This document shows, in pieces, positions 1 through 7,399 of a stretch of DNA of 18,513 nt (position 1 is its first letter; every line of letters starts with the position of its first letter). Below the pieces are notes generated by a model. The model was not told where the DNA came from and ran no database searches. It saw only the letters and a program-made list of their open reading frames with translations. The stretch lies in NCBI GenBank assembly GCA_946479785.1, contig CAMLHQ010000063.1:1-18513 (forward strand). The letters are read 5' to 3'. The DNA comes from an uncultured Nitrospira sp. (GTDB lineage: Bacteria; Nitrospirota; Nitrospiria; Nitrospirales; Nitrospiraceae). A program made the translations under genes and the position numbers.

Positions 1-7
1 TGCTTGG

Positions 8-50
8 GGCCTCTCGCGGGAATGGCACCCATGTCGCTCCCATTGCGCCC
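8..50 (+). repeat. Dispersed repeat block A, copy 1
   Basis: This 43-bp block matches the reverse complement of 9165-9207 with one mismatch. The bases just before it (1-6) resemble the end of another repeat block (E), so the window probably begins inside a larger repeat cluster. No coding function is apparent. Short open frames across it are judged to be artefacts. Confidence 0.85.
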
Positions 51-75
51 ATGGACCACTCCATATTTAAATAAT

Positions 76-218
76 CCTTCCAAGCATGCTCGTTTCCGTC
101 TGCAAGGATGGAGGCTGATTGGTCTCCCACTGCGCGCATGCAGCGAGCGCTGCCCGCAGTGTCCGCTACGATTTAACTTTTGTGCGCGCTGCGCGAGCAC
201 AGGAGACCAACAGCCTCC
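76..218 (+). repeat. Structured E-B-C repeat element, copy 1
   Basis: The element has three blocks: E (76-95, core CCTTCCAAGC then GCTCG), B (109-154) and C (177-218). The arm at 110-127 (GGAGGCTG, bulged A, TTGGTCTCC) pairs perfectly over 17 bp with 202-218 (GGAGACCAACAGCCTCC). Inside the arms are two small hairpins, at 132-150 and 182-200. Each has a four-pair stem, then a G.A mismatch, then more pairs. The same block order and spacing occur at 11641-11778. It could be a structured RNA, a REP/MITE-like mobile unit or a DNA structural signal; the sequence alone does not decide. Confidence 0.8.
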
Positions 219-233
219 ACACCTCTCCCTTCC

Positions 234-327
234 CGTGTGCGCACTCCGGGAGCACAGGAGCGATATGGGTGTCGTTCCTCCCATTCTTTTGTGCGCGCTG
301 CGCGAGCACAGGAGACCAACAGCCTCC
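234..327 (+). repeat. D-C repeat module, copy 1
   Basis: Block D (234-260) holds a GTGC...GCAC hairpin with the same G.A mismatch seen in block C. It is followed by a second C block at 286-327, identical over 42 bp to 177-218. The same D-C order and spacing occurs on the minus strand at 9037-9120. The purine run AGGAG in each block resembles a ribosome-binding site. Confidence 0.8.
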
Positions 328-414
328 GCGCCCACTAGTTACTTACCGTCATTGACGCCTCATCTCTCTGCTGCTAGGGTGCGGCCCACGCGTTGCGCGG
401 GACTTACTTCCTCC

Positions 415-420
415 AGGAGG
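415..420 (+). promoter_or_regulatory. Ribosome-binding site fixing the protease start
   Basis: A perfect AGGAGG lies 8 nt before the ATG at 429. This favours 429 over the upstream in-frame TTG at 393 and over the ATG at 435, which would have a 14-nt spacing. Confidence 0.7.
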
Positions 421-428
421 CATATGGA

Positions 429-2129
429 ATGCGCATGTCTATCCGTCGTCCATTCAACCTGTTTCTATTTTTGGTGGTGACCGTCACCCTCGGCTTCATC
501 ACGGGAGTCGTACTCGCGGCACCTCCCGGAGATGGGCAACTGAAACGACATGGGGCCGCCATGACATCGCAGCCGCAGGGCCAACCGGATCCGGATTTGC
601 TCCCGCTCTGGGCTGCGTTTGTCGGGAAGGTGTCTGGTCCGGTGTCCGTCACGTGGAGTCACCTCTGGGGGACTCCGACAGCCGTCTATGGCACGCTGTC
701 GGACCCGATGGCGGTGTCCGAATCGTCGGCGCGCCAGTTCCTCTCCACGCACGCGGCGCTCCTGAAACTTGACCCGTCGCTTTCCGGTGTCACGCTGGCC
801 GGCAGCAGAGCTACGCCCATGGGTCAGGTCTACGAGTTTAGCCAGGCGGCCGATGGAGTGCCGGTCTACGGTGCTGAGTTGAAAGTTCACTTTAATCGCG
901 AGGGCCGCGTCGTCGGTCTGACGAATAGCTCCGTGCCGAGCGCGAAGCTCGGGTCGATGTCTCCTTCTGTGAGGTCCGAGCAGGCGGTGGAGTCGGCTCG
1001 GGGCCACGTGCCCCCTGCACCGGTTGATGAGCCTGAGAGCGGGGATCTGCCTCTTCCTTCTACGAAGCTCGTGATTTATGCGGAGACGGGCACTCCGACC
1101 GTGGCCTGGGAAGTCATCCTGTACACGCCGGGGCCGACGTGGCAGGTGTTCGTGCATGCGAAGACGGGAGATGTGTTGGCCCCCGCGAGGGACCTGAACC
1201 GCTACGCGACGGGGACGGGGCAAGTCTTTCTCGTGAACGCGGTCGTGGCGACGCGGAACAATACGTTGCGTGACGACAACGACGCCGCGTCAGCGGTGCC
1301 GCCGAGTGCCTACCGGACGGTGAGCCTCCTGGGTCTCGATGGTACCGGCTTCCTCGATGGAAGCTACGCGTCCAGCAGCGCGTCGAAGCGGCGGGTCTCT
1401 TCAGCGAGCGAAACCTTTATATTTGATCGCAGCAATAATGGTTTCAGCGAAACCATGGGCTATTACTTTCTGGATTATGCCCAGCGATACATTCAGTCCC
1501 TTGGCTTTTCAAGCGTGAATAATCGGCAGCAGGTCTTTAGTGTCGATCGGCTCAAGAAAGACAACTCCTCTTATGATCCATCCAAGAAGACCATTACCTA
1601 TGGCACGGGTGGGGTGGACGACGCAGAAGATGCCGAGGTGATTTGGCATGAGTACGGCCATTCGATCCAGGACAACCAGGTGCCCGGGTTCGGAACTTCG
1701 TTGGAGGCTGGTTCGATGGGGGAGGGGTTTGGGGATTATTGGGCCGGCAGTGTTGGAGCCCAACTCAGCGGTGGCTTTCAAGACCTGTGTATTGCCGATT
1801 GGGATGCCACCTCCTATAGCACGACGTCGCCGCCGTGCCTTCGCCGGCTGGACAGCACGAAACACTATCCCGAAGACATCGTGGGCGAGGTTCATGACGA
1901 TGGAGAAATCTGGTCGGCCGCGCTCTGGCAGATTCGCTCGGCGATCGGCGCCGGGAAAACCGACATGGTGATTCTCCAGCATCATTTTCTTCTGACGGCA
2001 AACGCCTCGTTCAATCAGGCTGCAAACGCATTGGTCACCGCCGCGATCAATCTTCACTATACGACGAAGGAGGTCAACGCCATCCGGTCCATTCTGCAGA
2101 ACCGTGGGTTCACCGTCACCGTCTTATAA
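429..2129 (+). CDS. Secreted zinc metalloprotease with FTP propeptide (M36/M4-like)
   Basis: This 566-residue protein starts with a basic stretch and a hydrophobic signal segment (about residues 8-31, ending near an Ala-Ala). A region typical of the fungalysin/thermolysin propeptide (FTP) follows at about 85-190, including a VPVYGAELKV-like strand, then a PepSY-like stretch up to about 260. The catalytic part carries HEYGH at 407-411 (two zinc-ligand His and the catalytic Glu) and GEGFGDYW, whose Glu432 is the likely third ligand. This pattern is characteristic of gluzincins of the M36/M4 type. It is predicted to be exported and activated by propeptide cleavage. The chosen ATG has a perfect Shine-Dalgarno. 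The upstream DNA is repeat-derived. The beta-barrel gene 160 bp downstream may be co-oriented only by chance. Substrate unknown. Confidence 0.85.
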   Translation: MRMSIRRPFNLFLFLVVTVTLGFITGVVLAAPPGDGQLKRHGAAMTSQPQGQPDPDLLPLWAAFVGKVSGPVSVTWSHLWGTPTAVYGTLSDPMAVSESSARQFLSTHAALLKLDPSLSGVTLAGSRATPMGQVYEFSQAADGVPVYGAELKVHFNREGRVVGLTNSSVPSAKLGSMSPSVRSEQAVESARGHVPPAPVDEPESGDLPLPSTKLVIYAETGTPTVAWEVILYTPGPTWQVFVHAKTGDVLAPARDLNRYATGTGQVFLVNAVVATRNNTLRDDNDAASAVPPSAYRTVSLLGLDGTGFLDGSYASSSASKRRVSSASETFIFDRSNNGFSETMGYYFLDYAQRYIQSLGFSSVNNRQQVFSVDRLKKDNSSYDPSKKTITYGTGGVDDAEDAEVIWHEYGHSIQDNQVPGFGTSLEAGSMGEGFGDYWAGSVGAQLSGGFQDLCIADWDATSYSTTSPPCLRRLDSTKHYPEDIVGEVHDDGEIWSAALWQIRSAIGAGKTDMVILQHHFLLTANASFNQAANALVTAAINLHYTTKEVNAIRSILQNRGFTVTVL

Positions 2130-2191
2130 CCAGACGTAGGAACACAACGGGGTCATTCTCTGTTTCTTGCTGGCCTCGGGGGCTTGCGCGC

Positions 2192-2230
2192 GGGTGGGTT
2201 GGGCTCAGCATGTACCGAAAGAAGTCGTGA
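2192..2230 (+). pseudogene. 3' remnant of a MKNVEM-type small gene
   Basis: The last codons read VGLSMYRKKS-stop and are followed by CAGAAG. The intact 59-aa gene at 13236-13415 ends VGLNVYRKKS-stop, followed by the same CAGAAG. The match covers about 36 nt at 2201-2236. Upstream of about 2190 the similarity is lost and no start codon or ribosome-binding site fits. I read it as the tail of a deleted paralogue. A short chance match is less likely, because reading frame, stop codon and post-stop bases all agree. Confidence 0.6.
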
Positions 2231-2289
2231 CAGAAGAGATCGGCTTAGCTTAGAAGAAACGCTGCCCGTGTAAGCCCCCGAAGCAACGC

Positions 2290-3309
2290 GTGGTTACATT
2301 CCCTCACAGAAAGAGCGGCGAGTATGCCCTCGTCCTTGTCGGTGTGCTTCTGGTTTCTCTCTCTTCTTCAAACCTCTCGGCGGCAGAATGGTCGACGATC
2401 GCCGAAGCGAAGACGATCTTCACAGACAATGTGTTCGAACTGTCGGCGTCCAGGCGGCTGGCCTTCAGCGAAGATCCCAGTCAGCCGGTCCGAGTCTCCG
2501 TCGGCCAACCGTCTGATGTCGTATGGGAACCCTCGATTGATGTACGAAGAACGTCGACCTCGGCTCTGGGCACCACCCAGATCTCGTTCAAAGGCGACGG
2601 ATTTCTCTATACGAACAATCCCATTTTCAACCACGCCGACTACCGCTTTCAGATACAGCAACAGGTCGCCACGAATACCTCGGTGCTGTTCCGATACCGG
2701 TATGTGCCGAATCTGTTTCTCGGTCCGAATATCGAGCGACAGAGCGGGAATCGACTGACCCAAGAAGAGCGGGTGACCGAGCATGTTTGGCGCATGCAGG
2801 TGGAGCAGAAGCTGAACGACCGGTGGACGGCGATGCTGCTTGGCCGCTATGGGCTGCGGCTCTACAACGAGATATTCTCGGAGCGGGACACGACGTTTTA
2901 TTCAGTGGGACCCAGCATAAAGTTCCAGACACTTCCCTGGTTGGCGCTGACGCTCGACTACATCTATGAACGCGGCCTCGCCGATGGGCGCAACGAGCCG
3001 CAGTTCATGGACGACGTGTCCTATCACCAGCATTTCGTGTCATTCGGCACGCTGTTCACCCTCACGGACCGGCTCTCGCTCGAGTTGATCTATGTGTACC
3101 GCGTGAAGCTGTTCACAAGTGTCATTGCCGGCGATCCATTGAACGGGACCGTGGATACACTGCATCAAGGCACGGCGCAGGTCTATTACAAACTCTCGCC
3201 TGCTGCTCAACTCACCGTAGGATTTCAGCGGACGCAACGGTCCTCCAGCCTAGACGCGCGGAGCTTTTTCAACACGAACGGGACACTCGGTTTGCAATAC
3301 CGGTTTTAG
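2290..3309 (+). CDS. Outer-membrane beta-barrel protein
   Basis: This 339-residue protein has an N-terminal signal peptide (hydrophobic core about 13-27, then SNLSAAEW, consistent with cleavage after Ala). The rest alternates polar and aromatic/aliphatic residues in strands, with many Tyr-, Phe- and Arg-rich segments such as LFRYRYVP and LELIYVYRVKLF. It ends LGLQYRF, and a C-terminal Phe is the usual signal for beta-barrel insertion by the BAM complex. Similar proteins are annotated as outer-membrane beta-barrel or surface lipoprotein assembly proteins, but I cannot assign a substrate. The start is a GTG with a poor ribosome-binding site. No better in-frame start before the signal peptide was found, so the exact N-terminus is uncertain. 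Confidence 0.75.
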   Translation: MVTFPHRKSGEYALVLVGVLLVSLSSSNLSAAEWSTIAEAKTIFTDNVFELSASRRLAFSEDPSQPVRVSVGQPSDVVWEPSIDVRRTSTSALGTTQISFKGDGFLYTNNPIFNHADYRFQIQQQVATNTSVLFRYRYVPNLFLGPNIERQSGNRLTQEERVTEHVWRMQVEQKLNDRWTAMLLGRYGLRLYNEIFSERDTTFYSVGPSIKFQTLPWLALTLDYIYERGLADGRNEPQFMDDVSYHQHFVSFGTLFTLTDRLSLELIYVYRVKLFTSVIAGDPLNGTVDTLHQGTAQVYYKLSPAAQLTVGFQRTQRSSSLDARSFFNTNGTLGLQYRF

Positions 3310-3379
3310 CCGTTCCGCGTTGGGCGAGCCTCGGTGAAGCCCCAGCGTATTTTTATCTAGCGTGGCTCCCCTGGTCATT

Positions 3380-3430
3380 TTCCCAGTCCCAACCCTCTTC
3401 ACAGTCGGGTAAAAGCTATCGGACTGGGAA
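3380..3430 (+). promoter_or_regulatory. Long-loop inverted repeat upstream of 3466 gene
   Basis: TTCCCAGTCC (3380-3389) and GGACTGGGAA (3421-3430) are perfect 10-bp complements. An inner ACCC/GGGT pair lies at 3392-3395 and 3407-3410. No T-run follows, so a simple intrinsic terminator is unlikely. It lies 36 bp before the next start codon and could be a 5'-UTR structure or an operator. Confidence 0.45.
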
Positions 3431-3465
3431 GGGTGTGACATAAAGCAAATCCGAGGAGGGTCACG

Positions 3466-4029
3466 ATGGCAACACAACAATTCGCAGTAGATAGCGCGGA
3501 GAGAGCGTACGCGCGCAGCATGTTGTTGGCGACTCCTTTCCGCTCGCCCGAAATCCCGGAATCAGCGGATGCCTATGGATGGCTCGTCGGAAGCTGGGAG
3601 CTGGATGTCTGGGTGTACTGGGCAATGGATGTTCGCGGGCGGGGCCTCAAAGGAGAGGCGCACTTCGGATGGGCGCTCGAAGGCCGTGCGATCCAGGATA
3701 TCTGGATCATGCCCCGCCTCACGCAGCGCACCGCGAATCTGGACAAGCACTTGAATATGTACGGCACGACCCTCCGGGTTTGGGATCCTTCGATTCAGGC
3801 GTGGCGTATTAGCTGGTTTAATCCGGCGGGAGATCACAGGGAAGAACAGATCGGCCGCTGGTGCGGCAAGGATGTTGTGCAGGTCGGGGTTCGTCCCGAT
3901 GGGACGCCCACGCGCTGGATGTTCTCTGAGATTATGCCCAATTCGTTTCACTGGACCGGCGAAGCGTTGAATCCGGATGGTCACACCTGGAAGCTCGAAG
4001 GCGACTTCCGTGTGACGCGGATGCGCTAA
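3466..4029 (+). CDS. DUF1579-like soluble protein of unknown function
   Basis: This 187-residue protein has no signal peptide or membrane segment. The body alternates Trp-rich beta-strand-like motifs: WLVGSWELDVWVYW, GEAHFGWALEGRAIQDIWIMP, TLRVWDPSIQAWRISWFNP and a C-terminal WKLEGDFRVTR. This pattern, a 'total mass/efficacy' LVGSWE start followed by repeated strands, is typical of lipocalin-like DUF1579-type proteins, whose biochemical role is unknown. A strong ribosome-binding site (GAGGAGGG at 3453-3460) fixes the ATG. The gene stands alone, convergent with the kinase that ends 20 bp away. A 10-bp inverted repeat sits in its leader. Family assignment is from motif memory. Confidence 0.75.
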   Translation: MATQQFAVDSAERAYARSMLLATPFRSPEIPESADAYGWLVGSWELDVWVYWAMDVRGRGLKGEAHFGWALEGRAIQDIWIMPRLTQRTANLDKHLNMYGTTLRVWDPSIQAWRISWFNPAGDHREEQIGRWCGKDVVQVGVRPDGTPTRWMFSEIMPNSFHWTGEALNPDGHTWKLEGDFRVTRMR

Positions 4030-4049
4030 GATTCCAACGAGCCTCCGTC

Positions 4050-6140
4050 TTATCTTCTGTCGCCCTGAGAGGTCGCAAGAGGTTCTTGTGTCCTTGTGCA
4101 CGCCGTTGCCATGATTGTCTCATACAGTCGTTCGCTGGCTTCCTCCTTCGACACGAACGCCGAGACGCCGGCCTTCTGCATCGATTCCCGGACTTCAGGT
4201 GTATCATTGACCGAGACCGCAATGATGACCGTCTCGGGTCGTTCCTTCTTTATCCGCCTTGTCGCTTCAAGGCCGTTCATGCGTGGCATATTGATGTCCA
4301 TGATGATGACGTCCGGCGCCCGTTTCCTCGTCATGGACACGGCTTCTTGGCCATCTGCCGCCTCCCCGATGATGGATAAATCAGGGTAAGCCTCCAGGAC
4401 GGCTCGAAGCCCTTGACGGACCATGGCATGATCGTCCACCAGTAAGACACGCCGCACGCCGGCGGCCTTCGATGCCGGTGGATGCGCTTCTCGTTCAGTC
4501 CCAGAATTGTCTTGGGACGATACGGGTGATGTGCATGGCAGTCCCAACGTGATGGTGGTTCCCCTCCCTGGTGTGCTCTCGACTCGCAGCCATCCTCCGA
4601 GTTCCTCCATTCGCTCTTTGATGCTGAAGAGTCCAAATTGCTGGCCAGGCTGTTTCGGCTCAAGTCTTTCGGTATCGAATCCTTTTCCCTGATCCTGGAC
4701 GGCAATGGTCAACATGTTATCCGACACATCGAGTGTCAAGGAGGCTGTGTTCGTCCCGGCATGTTTCGCTGCATTGATGAGTAACTCGCGGACAGAATGG
4801 AACAGCAAGATCGCTTGATTTTCTGTTAACGGCAATTGCGATGTTCCGAGCCGGACATCCACCGTCAGGCGATGTTTCTTCATCTGATCCGCCAACCATT
4901 GGAGCGCCATCGGCAGACCGAACTCGTGCAATACCGACGGGCTTAACTCCGCCATCAGCGTGCGCGTGTACTCGAGCGCCTTAGTGAGTGTCTGGTCGAT
5001 CTCTTTGAACACCGCAGCCACGGGACCGCCCATGGTCTGGACCTGTGCATTGATTTGCGCCACCTTCATTTTGCCGAACACGAGCAGCTGGGCGAGATAA
5101 TCGTGTAGTTCGGTGGCCATGCGTTTGCGCTCGCGCTGTTCGGTCAAGGTGAGAGCCTGGGCCATCGTGCGCAACCGGGCTTGGGTGTGGAGCAGTTCCT
5201 CCGTGCGCTTGTTCACCAACCGTTCAGCCGTCTCATGGAAACGAGCATCAGCGTCCTTGCTCTCCTGCACGGCGGCGGCGAGCGCGAGGGCCATGACCGA
5301 ATTCACCGCGAGGAAGGCTTGACCCAGCAAGAGCGCCTCATTTTCGGATTCACTGGTGAAGGGGCCTCGACCATTGATTGTGCCCCAGGTGGCCCAACCA
5401 GCCAGGAGAACAGTGAGCGTGGCGGTCTCTCGTGGACTGAAGCGGAATGCCGCCCAAATCAGGATGGGCACGAGAACAAACTGAAGAGGATACTTGTGTG
5501 TCGTATTGATAAAAGGACCAAAAATCGCCTCACAGGTCACAAGGAGCACGAACAATAAGAGGCCAAGCTCGATGCCTTCTCGAATGTTCCATTCGATGCG
5601 GGGGCGCCGGGCCCACAATAGTATTGCCGGTGTGACAATCAGAATCCCGGTCGCATCTCCAAGCCACCACGTTAACCAGATGATTACATATTCATCCAGT
5701 AACGCATAGTGCCCTATCGTTAGGGTGGTGACACCGATGGTGGCGCTCACGGTCGGACTCAGCAGTCCAGCGAGAAGGGCAGACTTCAGAATGCCCGACG
5801 GAGATTCGAACGCCTGAACGCCATGCGCAAACCTTTGAACGAACCAGGCGGCAAGGATCCCTTCCAGTGTATTTCCGACTGCGATGCTCACGGACGTGAA
5901 CATCGACCCTGCGGTTGTGACATTGACGAGGAACGCCCCGGCTAAGATCGCCGGCCAGATGGAGAACCCGAGGAGCAGGAATAGCGCGACCGCCATTCCG
6001 GCCGGTACCCATACCGGCGACGCGCTGACATGCACAGAGGCGAAGCCGAGTCCGATCTTTCCCACCAAAAAATACGCGCAGGTGATGAGCGCCAACACCA
6101 TCAATTTCACGGCAGGGTGATGATAGGGCAGAGATGGCAT
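4050..6140 (-). CDS. MASE1-domain hybrid histidine kinase with C-terminal receiver
   Basis: Taking the ATG at 6140, the protein has 696 residues. Residues about 10-295 form roughly eight hydrophobic helices with the PVWVPAG motif and acidic/Trp features of the MASE1 integral-membrane sensor domain. A coiled region leads to a HisKA_3 (NarL-type) dimerisation helix with ATELHDYLAQ, phosphorylatable His346. The ATPase domain has N-box ELLINAAKHA (about 451-460) and DQGKGF (483-488). After a linker comes a receiver domain with VDDH (about 568-571), phospho-acceptor Asp615 in IIMDINMP and Lys665. There is no DNA-binding domain, so output must pass to another protein. An in-frame GTG at 6227 would add 29 residues. 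Neither start has a good ribosome-binding site; I prefer 6140 because it sits just before the first helix. Confidence 0.85.
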   Translation of the reverse strand: MPSLPYHHPAVKLMVLALITCAYFLVGKIGLGFASVHVSASPVWVPAGMAVALFLLLGFSIWPAILAGAFLVNVTTAGSMFTSVSIAVGNTLEGILAAWFVQRFAHGVQAFESPSGILKSALLAGLLSPTVSATIGVTTLTIGHYALLDEYVIIWLTWWLGDATGILIVTPAILLWARRPRIEWNIREGIELGLLLFVLLVTCEAIFGPFINTTHKYPLQFVLVPILIWAAFRFSPRETATLTVLLAGWATWGTINGRGPFTSESENEALLLGQAFLAVNSVMALALAAAVQESKDADARFHETAERLVNKRTEELLHTQARLRTMAQALTLTEQRERKRMATELHDYLAQLLVFGKMKVAQINAQVQTMGGPVAAVFKEIDQTLTKALEYTRTLMAELSPSVLHEFGLPMALQWLADQMKKHRLTVDVRLGTSQLPLTENQAILLFHSVRELLINAAKHAGTNTASLTLDVSDNMLTIAVQDQGKGFDTERLEPKQPGQQFGLFSIKERMEELGGWLRVESTPGRGTTITLGLPCTSPVSSQDNSGTEREAHPPASKAAGVRRVLLVDDHAMVRQGLRAVLEAYPDLSIIGEAADGQEAVSMTRKRAPDVIIMDINMPRMNGLEATRRIKKERPETVIIAVSVNDTPEVRESMQKAGVSAFVSKEEASERLYETIMATACTRTQEPLATSQGDRR

Positions 6141-6256
6141 GTTGCAACGGAGGCTTAAGAAAGAGCTCACTATAAAGGAAGGGGATCCTACGATCCAGCT
6201 CAATTTGGGAGCGCGTTGGCGGTCCACTGAGGCTACAGCTCATGCGGGGCTTTTGA

Positions 6257-6287
6257 TTGCCGCCACCGACTTCTCATCCCTTATAAT
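6257..6287 (+). promoter_or_regulatory. Candidate sigma-70 promoter
   Basis: A perfect TATAAT lies at 6282-6287, with TTGCCG at 6257-6262 and a 19-bp spacer. It sits in the divergent gap between the MASE1 kinase and the exported OB-fold gene, about 140 bp before the latter's start. The spacer is longer than ideal. A degenerate E repeat overlaps downstream at 6291-6306. Confidence 0.35.
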
Positions 6288-6290
6288 AGT

Positions 6291-6403
6291 CCTTCCAAAG
6301 CTCGTCTCCTTTTCCCAGCGGGAATGTGACAAAAGTGAATCAAATGCGTACGTCCGGCACGGTGCGTGCTGAGCGATTTCGCTCACGACTCCGGGAGCAG
6401 GCG
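6291..6403 (+). repeat. Degenerate repeat pieces in divergent region
   Basis: 6291-6306 reads CCTTCCAAAGCTCG, close to the E block. 6382-6403 contains ACTCCGGGAGCA, close to the D block. Between them GAGCGA/TCGCTC (6371-6384) can form a tight hairpin. They look like decayed members of the same dispersed family. Confidence 0.4.
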
Positions 6404-6429
6404 ATCTCTGAGGTGCTATAGTTTCAGGT

Positions 6430-6846
6430 ATGGCGTTTTACGACAGCTGGAACTACAGGCGATACGTGGGATGGTGGGTCTTGATGGCGCTGTCTATCGG
6501 CTTGTTCGCATCACTTTCGTGGGCGGGCAGTGTGCTGAAGCTCGGCTCGTTGCTCGCGAATCCCGACTCTTATCAATCGAAGATCGTTCGGGTCGAAGGA
6601 ATCGTTGCCAAGCATCAGCTTAAACATATCAAGGGACCGGCCAAATACGTGGATAAATGTGTTCAGTCATTTACGGTGACGGACGAGACCGGCGCCATGC
6701 AAGCTGCCTATTCGGCAAACTGCTCAAGTGCAATGAACTTGCTACGTAACCAGGATCGCGTCATGATGGAAGCTCGCTTCGAGTGGGCACCTGGGAAAGC
6801 GGGCATGCTGAACGTGCAAGAAGTTCTCGCCAAAATCGCCCCGTAG
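6430..6846 (+). CDS. Exported OB-fold-like small protein
   Basis: This 138-residue protein has a short N-terminal cytoplasmic stretch, then a hydrophobic segment at about 15-32 (WWVLMALSIGLFASLSWAGS) that could be a signal peptide or an anchor. The mature part reads like a five-stranded OB-fold: KIVRVEGIVAKH, QSFTVTDETGAMQAAYS, QDRVMMEARFEW and a last strand MLNVQEVLAKI. Such domains occur in periplasmic proteins of unknown function related to CcmE or nucleic-acid-binding OB-folds. No catalytic motif is visible. Two Cys (near residues 77 and 98) could form a disulfide in the periplasm. The ribosome-binding site is weak. An internal ATG at 6484 would give a cleaner signal peptide. Confidence 0.65.
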   Translation: MAFYDSWNYRRYVGWWVLMALSIGLFASLSWAGSVLKLGSLLANPDSYQSKIVRVEGIVAKHQLKHIKGPAKYVDKCVQSFTVTDETGAMQAAYSANCSSAMNLLRNQDRVMMEARFEWAPGKAGMLNVQEVLAKIAP

Positions 6847-7006
6847 CCTCCAAGACGGCGCCCTACCTGCTCCTGGCACTTCGGCACGACCACACATAAG
6901 AACACCGATCGTTCGACTCGCACACCCACTTTTCAAAAATTTGGTGGCAATGTATCCTGCCTCCTCCCGGAGTCACGGTGCCATTTACCACCACACGGAG
7001 GATTCT

Positions 7007-7381
7007 ATGACGGGTAGTCCTGGTGTTCTATGGATCAAGGCAGCGGTGATCTACTTCATCATGGGAGTGGGTTTAGGCATCTATATGGGTGCGTCCGGCA
7101 ATCACCTCCTGGTGCCCGTGCATGCCCATTTCAATCTCCTGGGGTGGGTATCATTGGCGCTGGTCGGCGTGATCTACCACCAATTCCCCACTGCGGGCTC
7201 TCATCGGTTGGCCACTGTCCAATTCTGGCTCCACAACATCGGTTTGCTCGCGGCGATGGTGTTGTTAGTTGGTTTCCTGCACGGCAATACGGCGCTTGAC
7301 CCGCTTCTCGGTGTCGCGTCCATCGTGATTGGCGCGTCCGTGGTGCTGTTCGCGATCAATGTGTTTCAGCGGATTCAATAG
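7007..7381 (+). CDS. Four-helix haem-copper-oxidase-like membrane protein
   Basis: The 124 residues form four hydrophobic helices (about 8-28, 35-58, 68-92, 98-119). Helix 2 carries PVHAHFNLLGWVSLALVGVIYH, a motif resembling the His-containing helices of cytochrome cbb3/NO reductase subunit I. The protein is far too short for a full oxidase subunit (about 450 residues or more) and lacks the copper-site His set. Related short proteins are often annotated 'cytochrome-c oxidase', but a redox role is unproven. The ATG follows GGAGG at 6997-7001 by 5 nt. An upstream in-frame start at 6941 has no such site. It converges on the ExeA gene with 18 bp between stops. A truncated paralogue remnant lies at 13426-13533. 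Confidence 0.75.
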   Translation: MTGSPGVLWIKAAVIYFIMGVGLGIYMGASGNHLLVPVHAHFNLLGWVSLALVGVIYHQFPTAGSHRLATVQFWLHNIGLLAAMVLLVGFLHGNTALDPLLGVASIVIGASVVLFAINVFQRIQ

Positions 7382-7399
7382 GGAGGAGGATCAGCCTGA

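Noticed and set aside
177..327. Possible CRISPR array from two identical 42-bp repeats
   Set aside because: There are only two exact copies, the interval contains a related D block and not a unique spacer, and no cas gene is present.
4..480. Open frames through the repeat cluster (for example 4-480 and 119-355)
   Set aside because: They translate repeat blocks into recurring peptides such as CARCASTGDQ and CAHAASAA. They lack ribosome-binding sites, and the same peptides appear in unrelated places, as on the minus strand at 8839-9270.
3316..3345. CGCGTTGGGCGAGC after the beta-barrel gene as a C repeat
   Set aside because: The hairpin core is similar but the AGGAGACC arm is absent; at best a decayed fragment.
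6135..6145. TGGCATGTTGC as a sigma-54 promoter
   Set aside because: Only one base separates the two elements, so the -24/-12 spacing is wrong.
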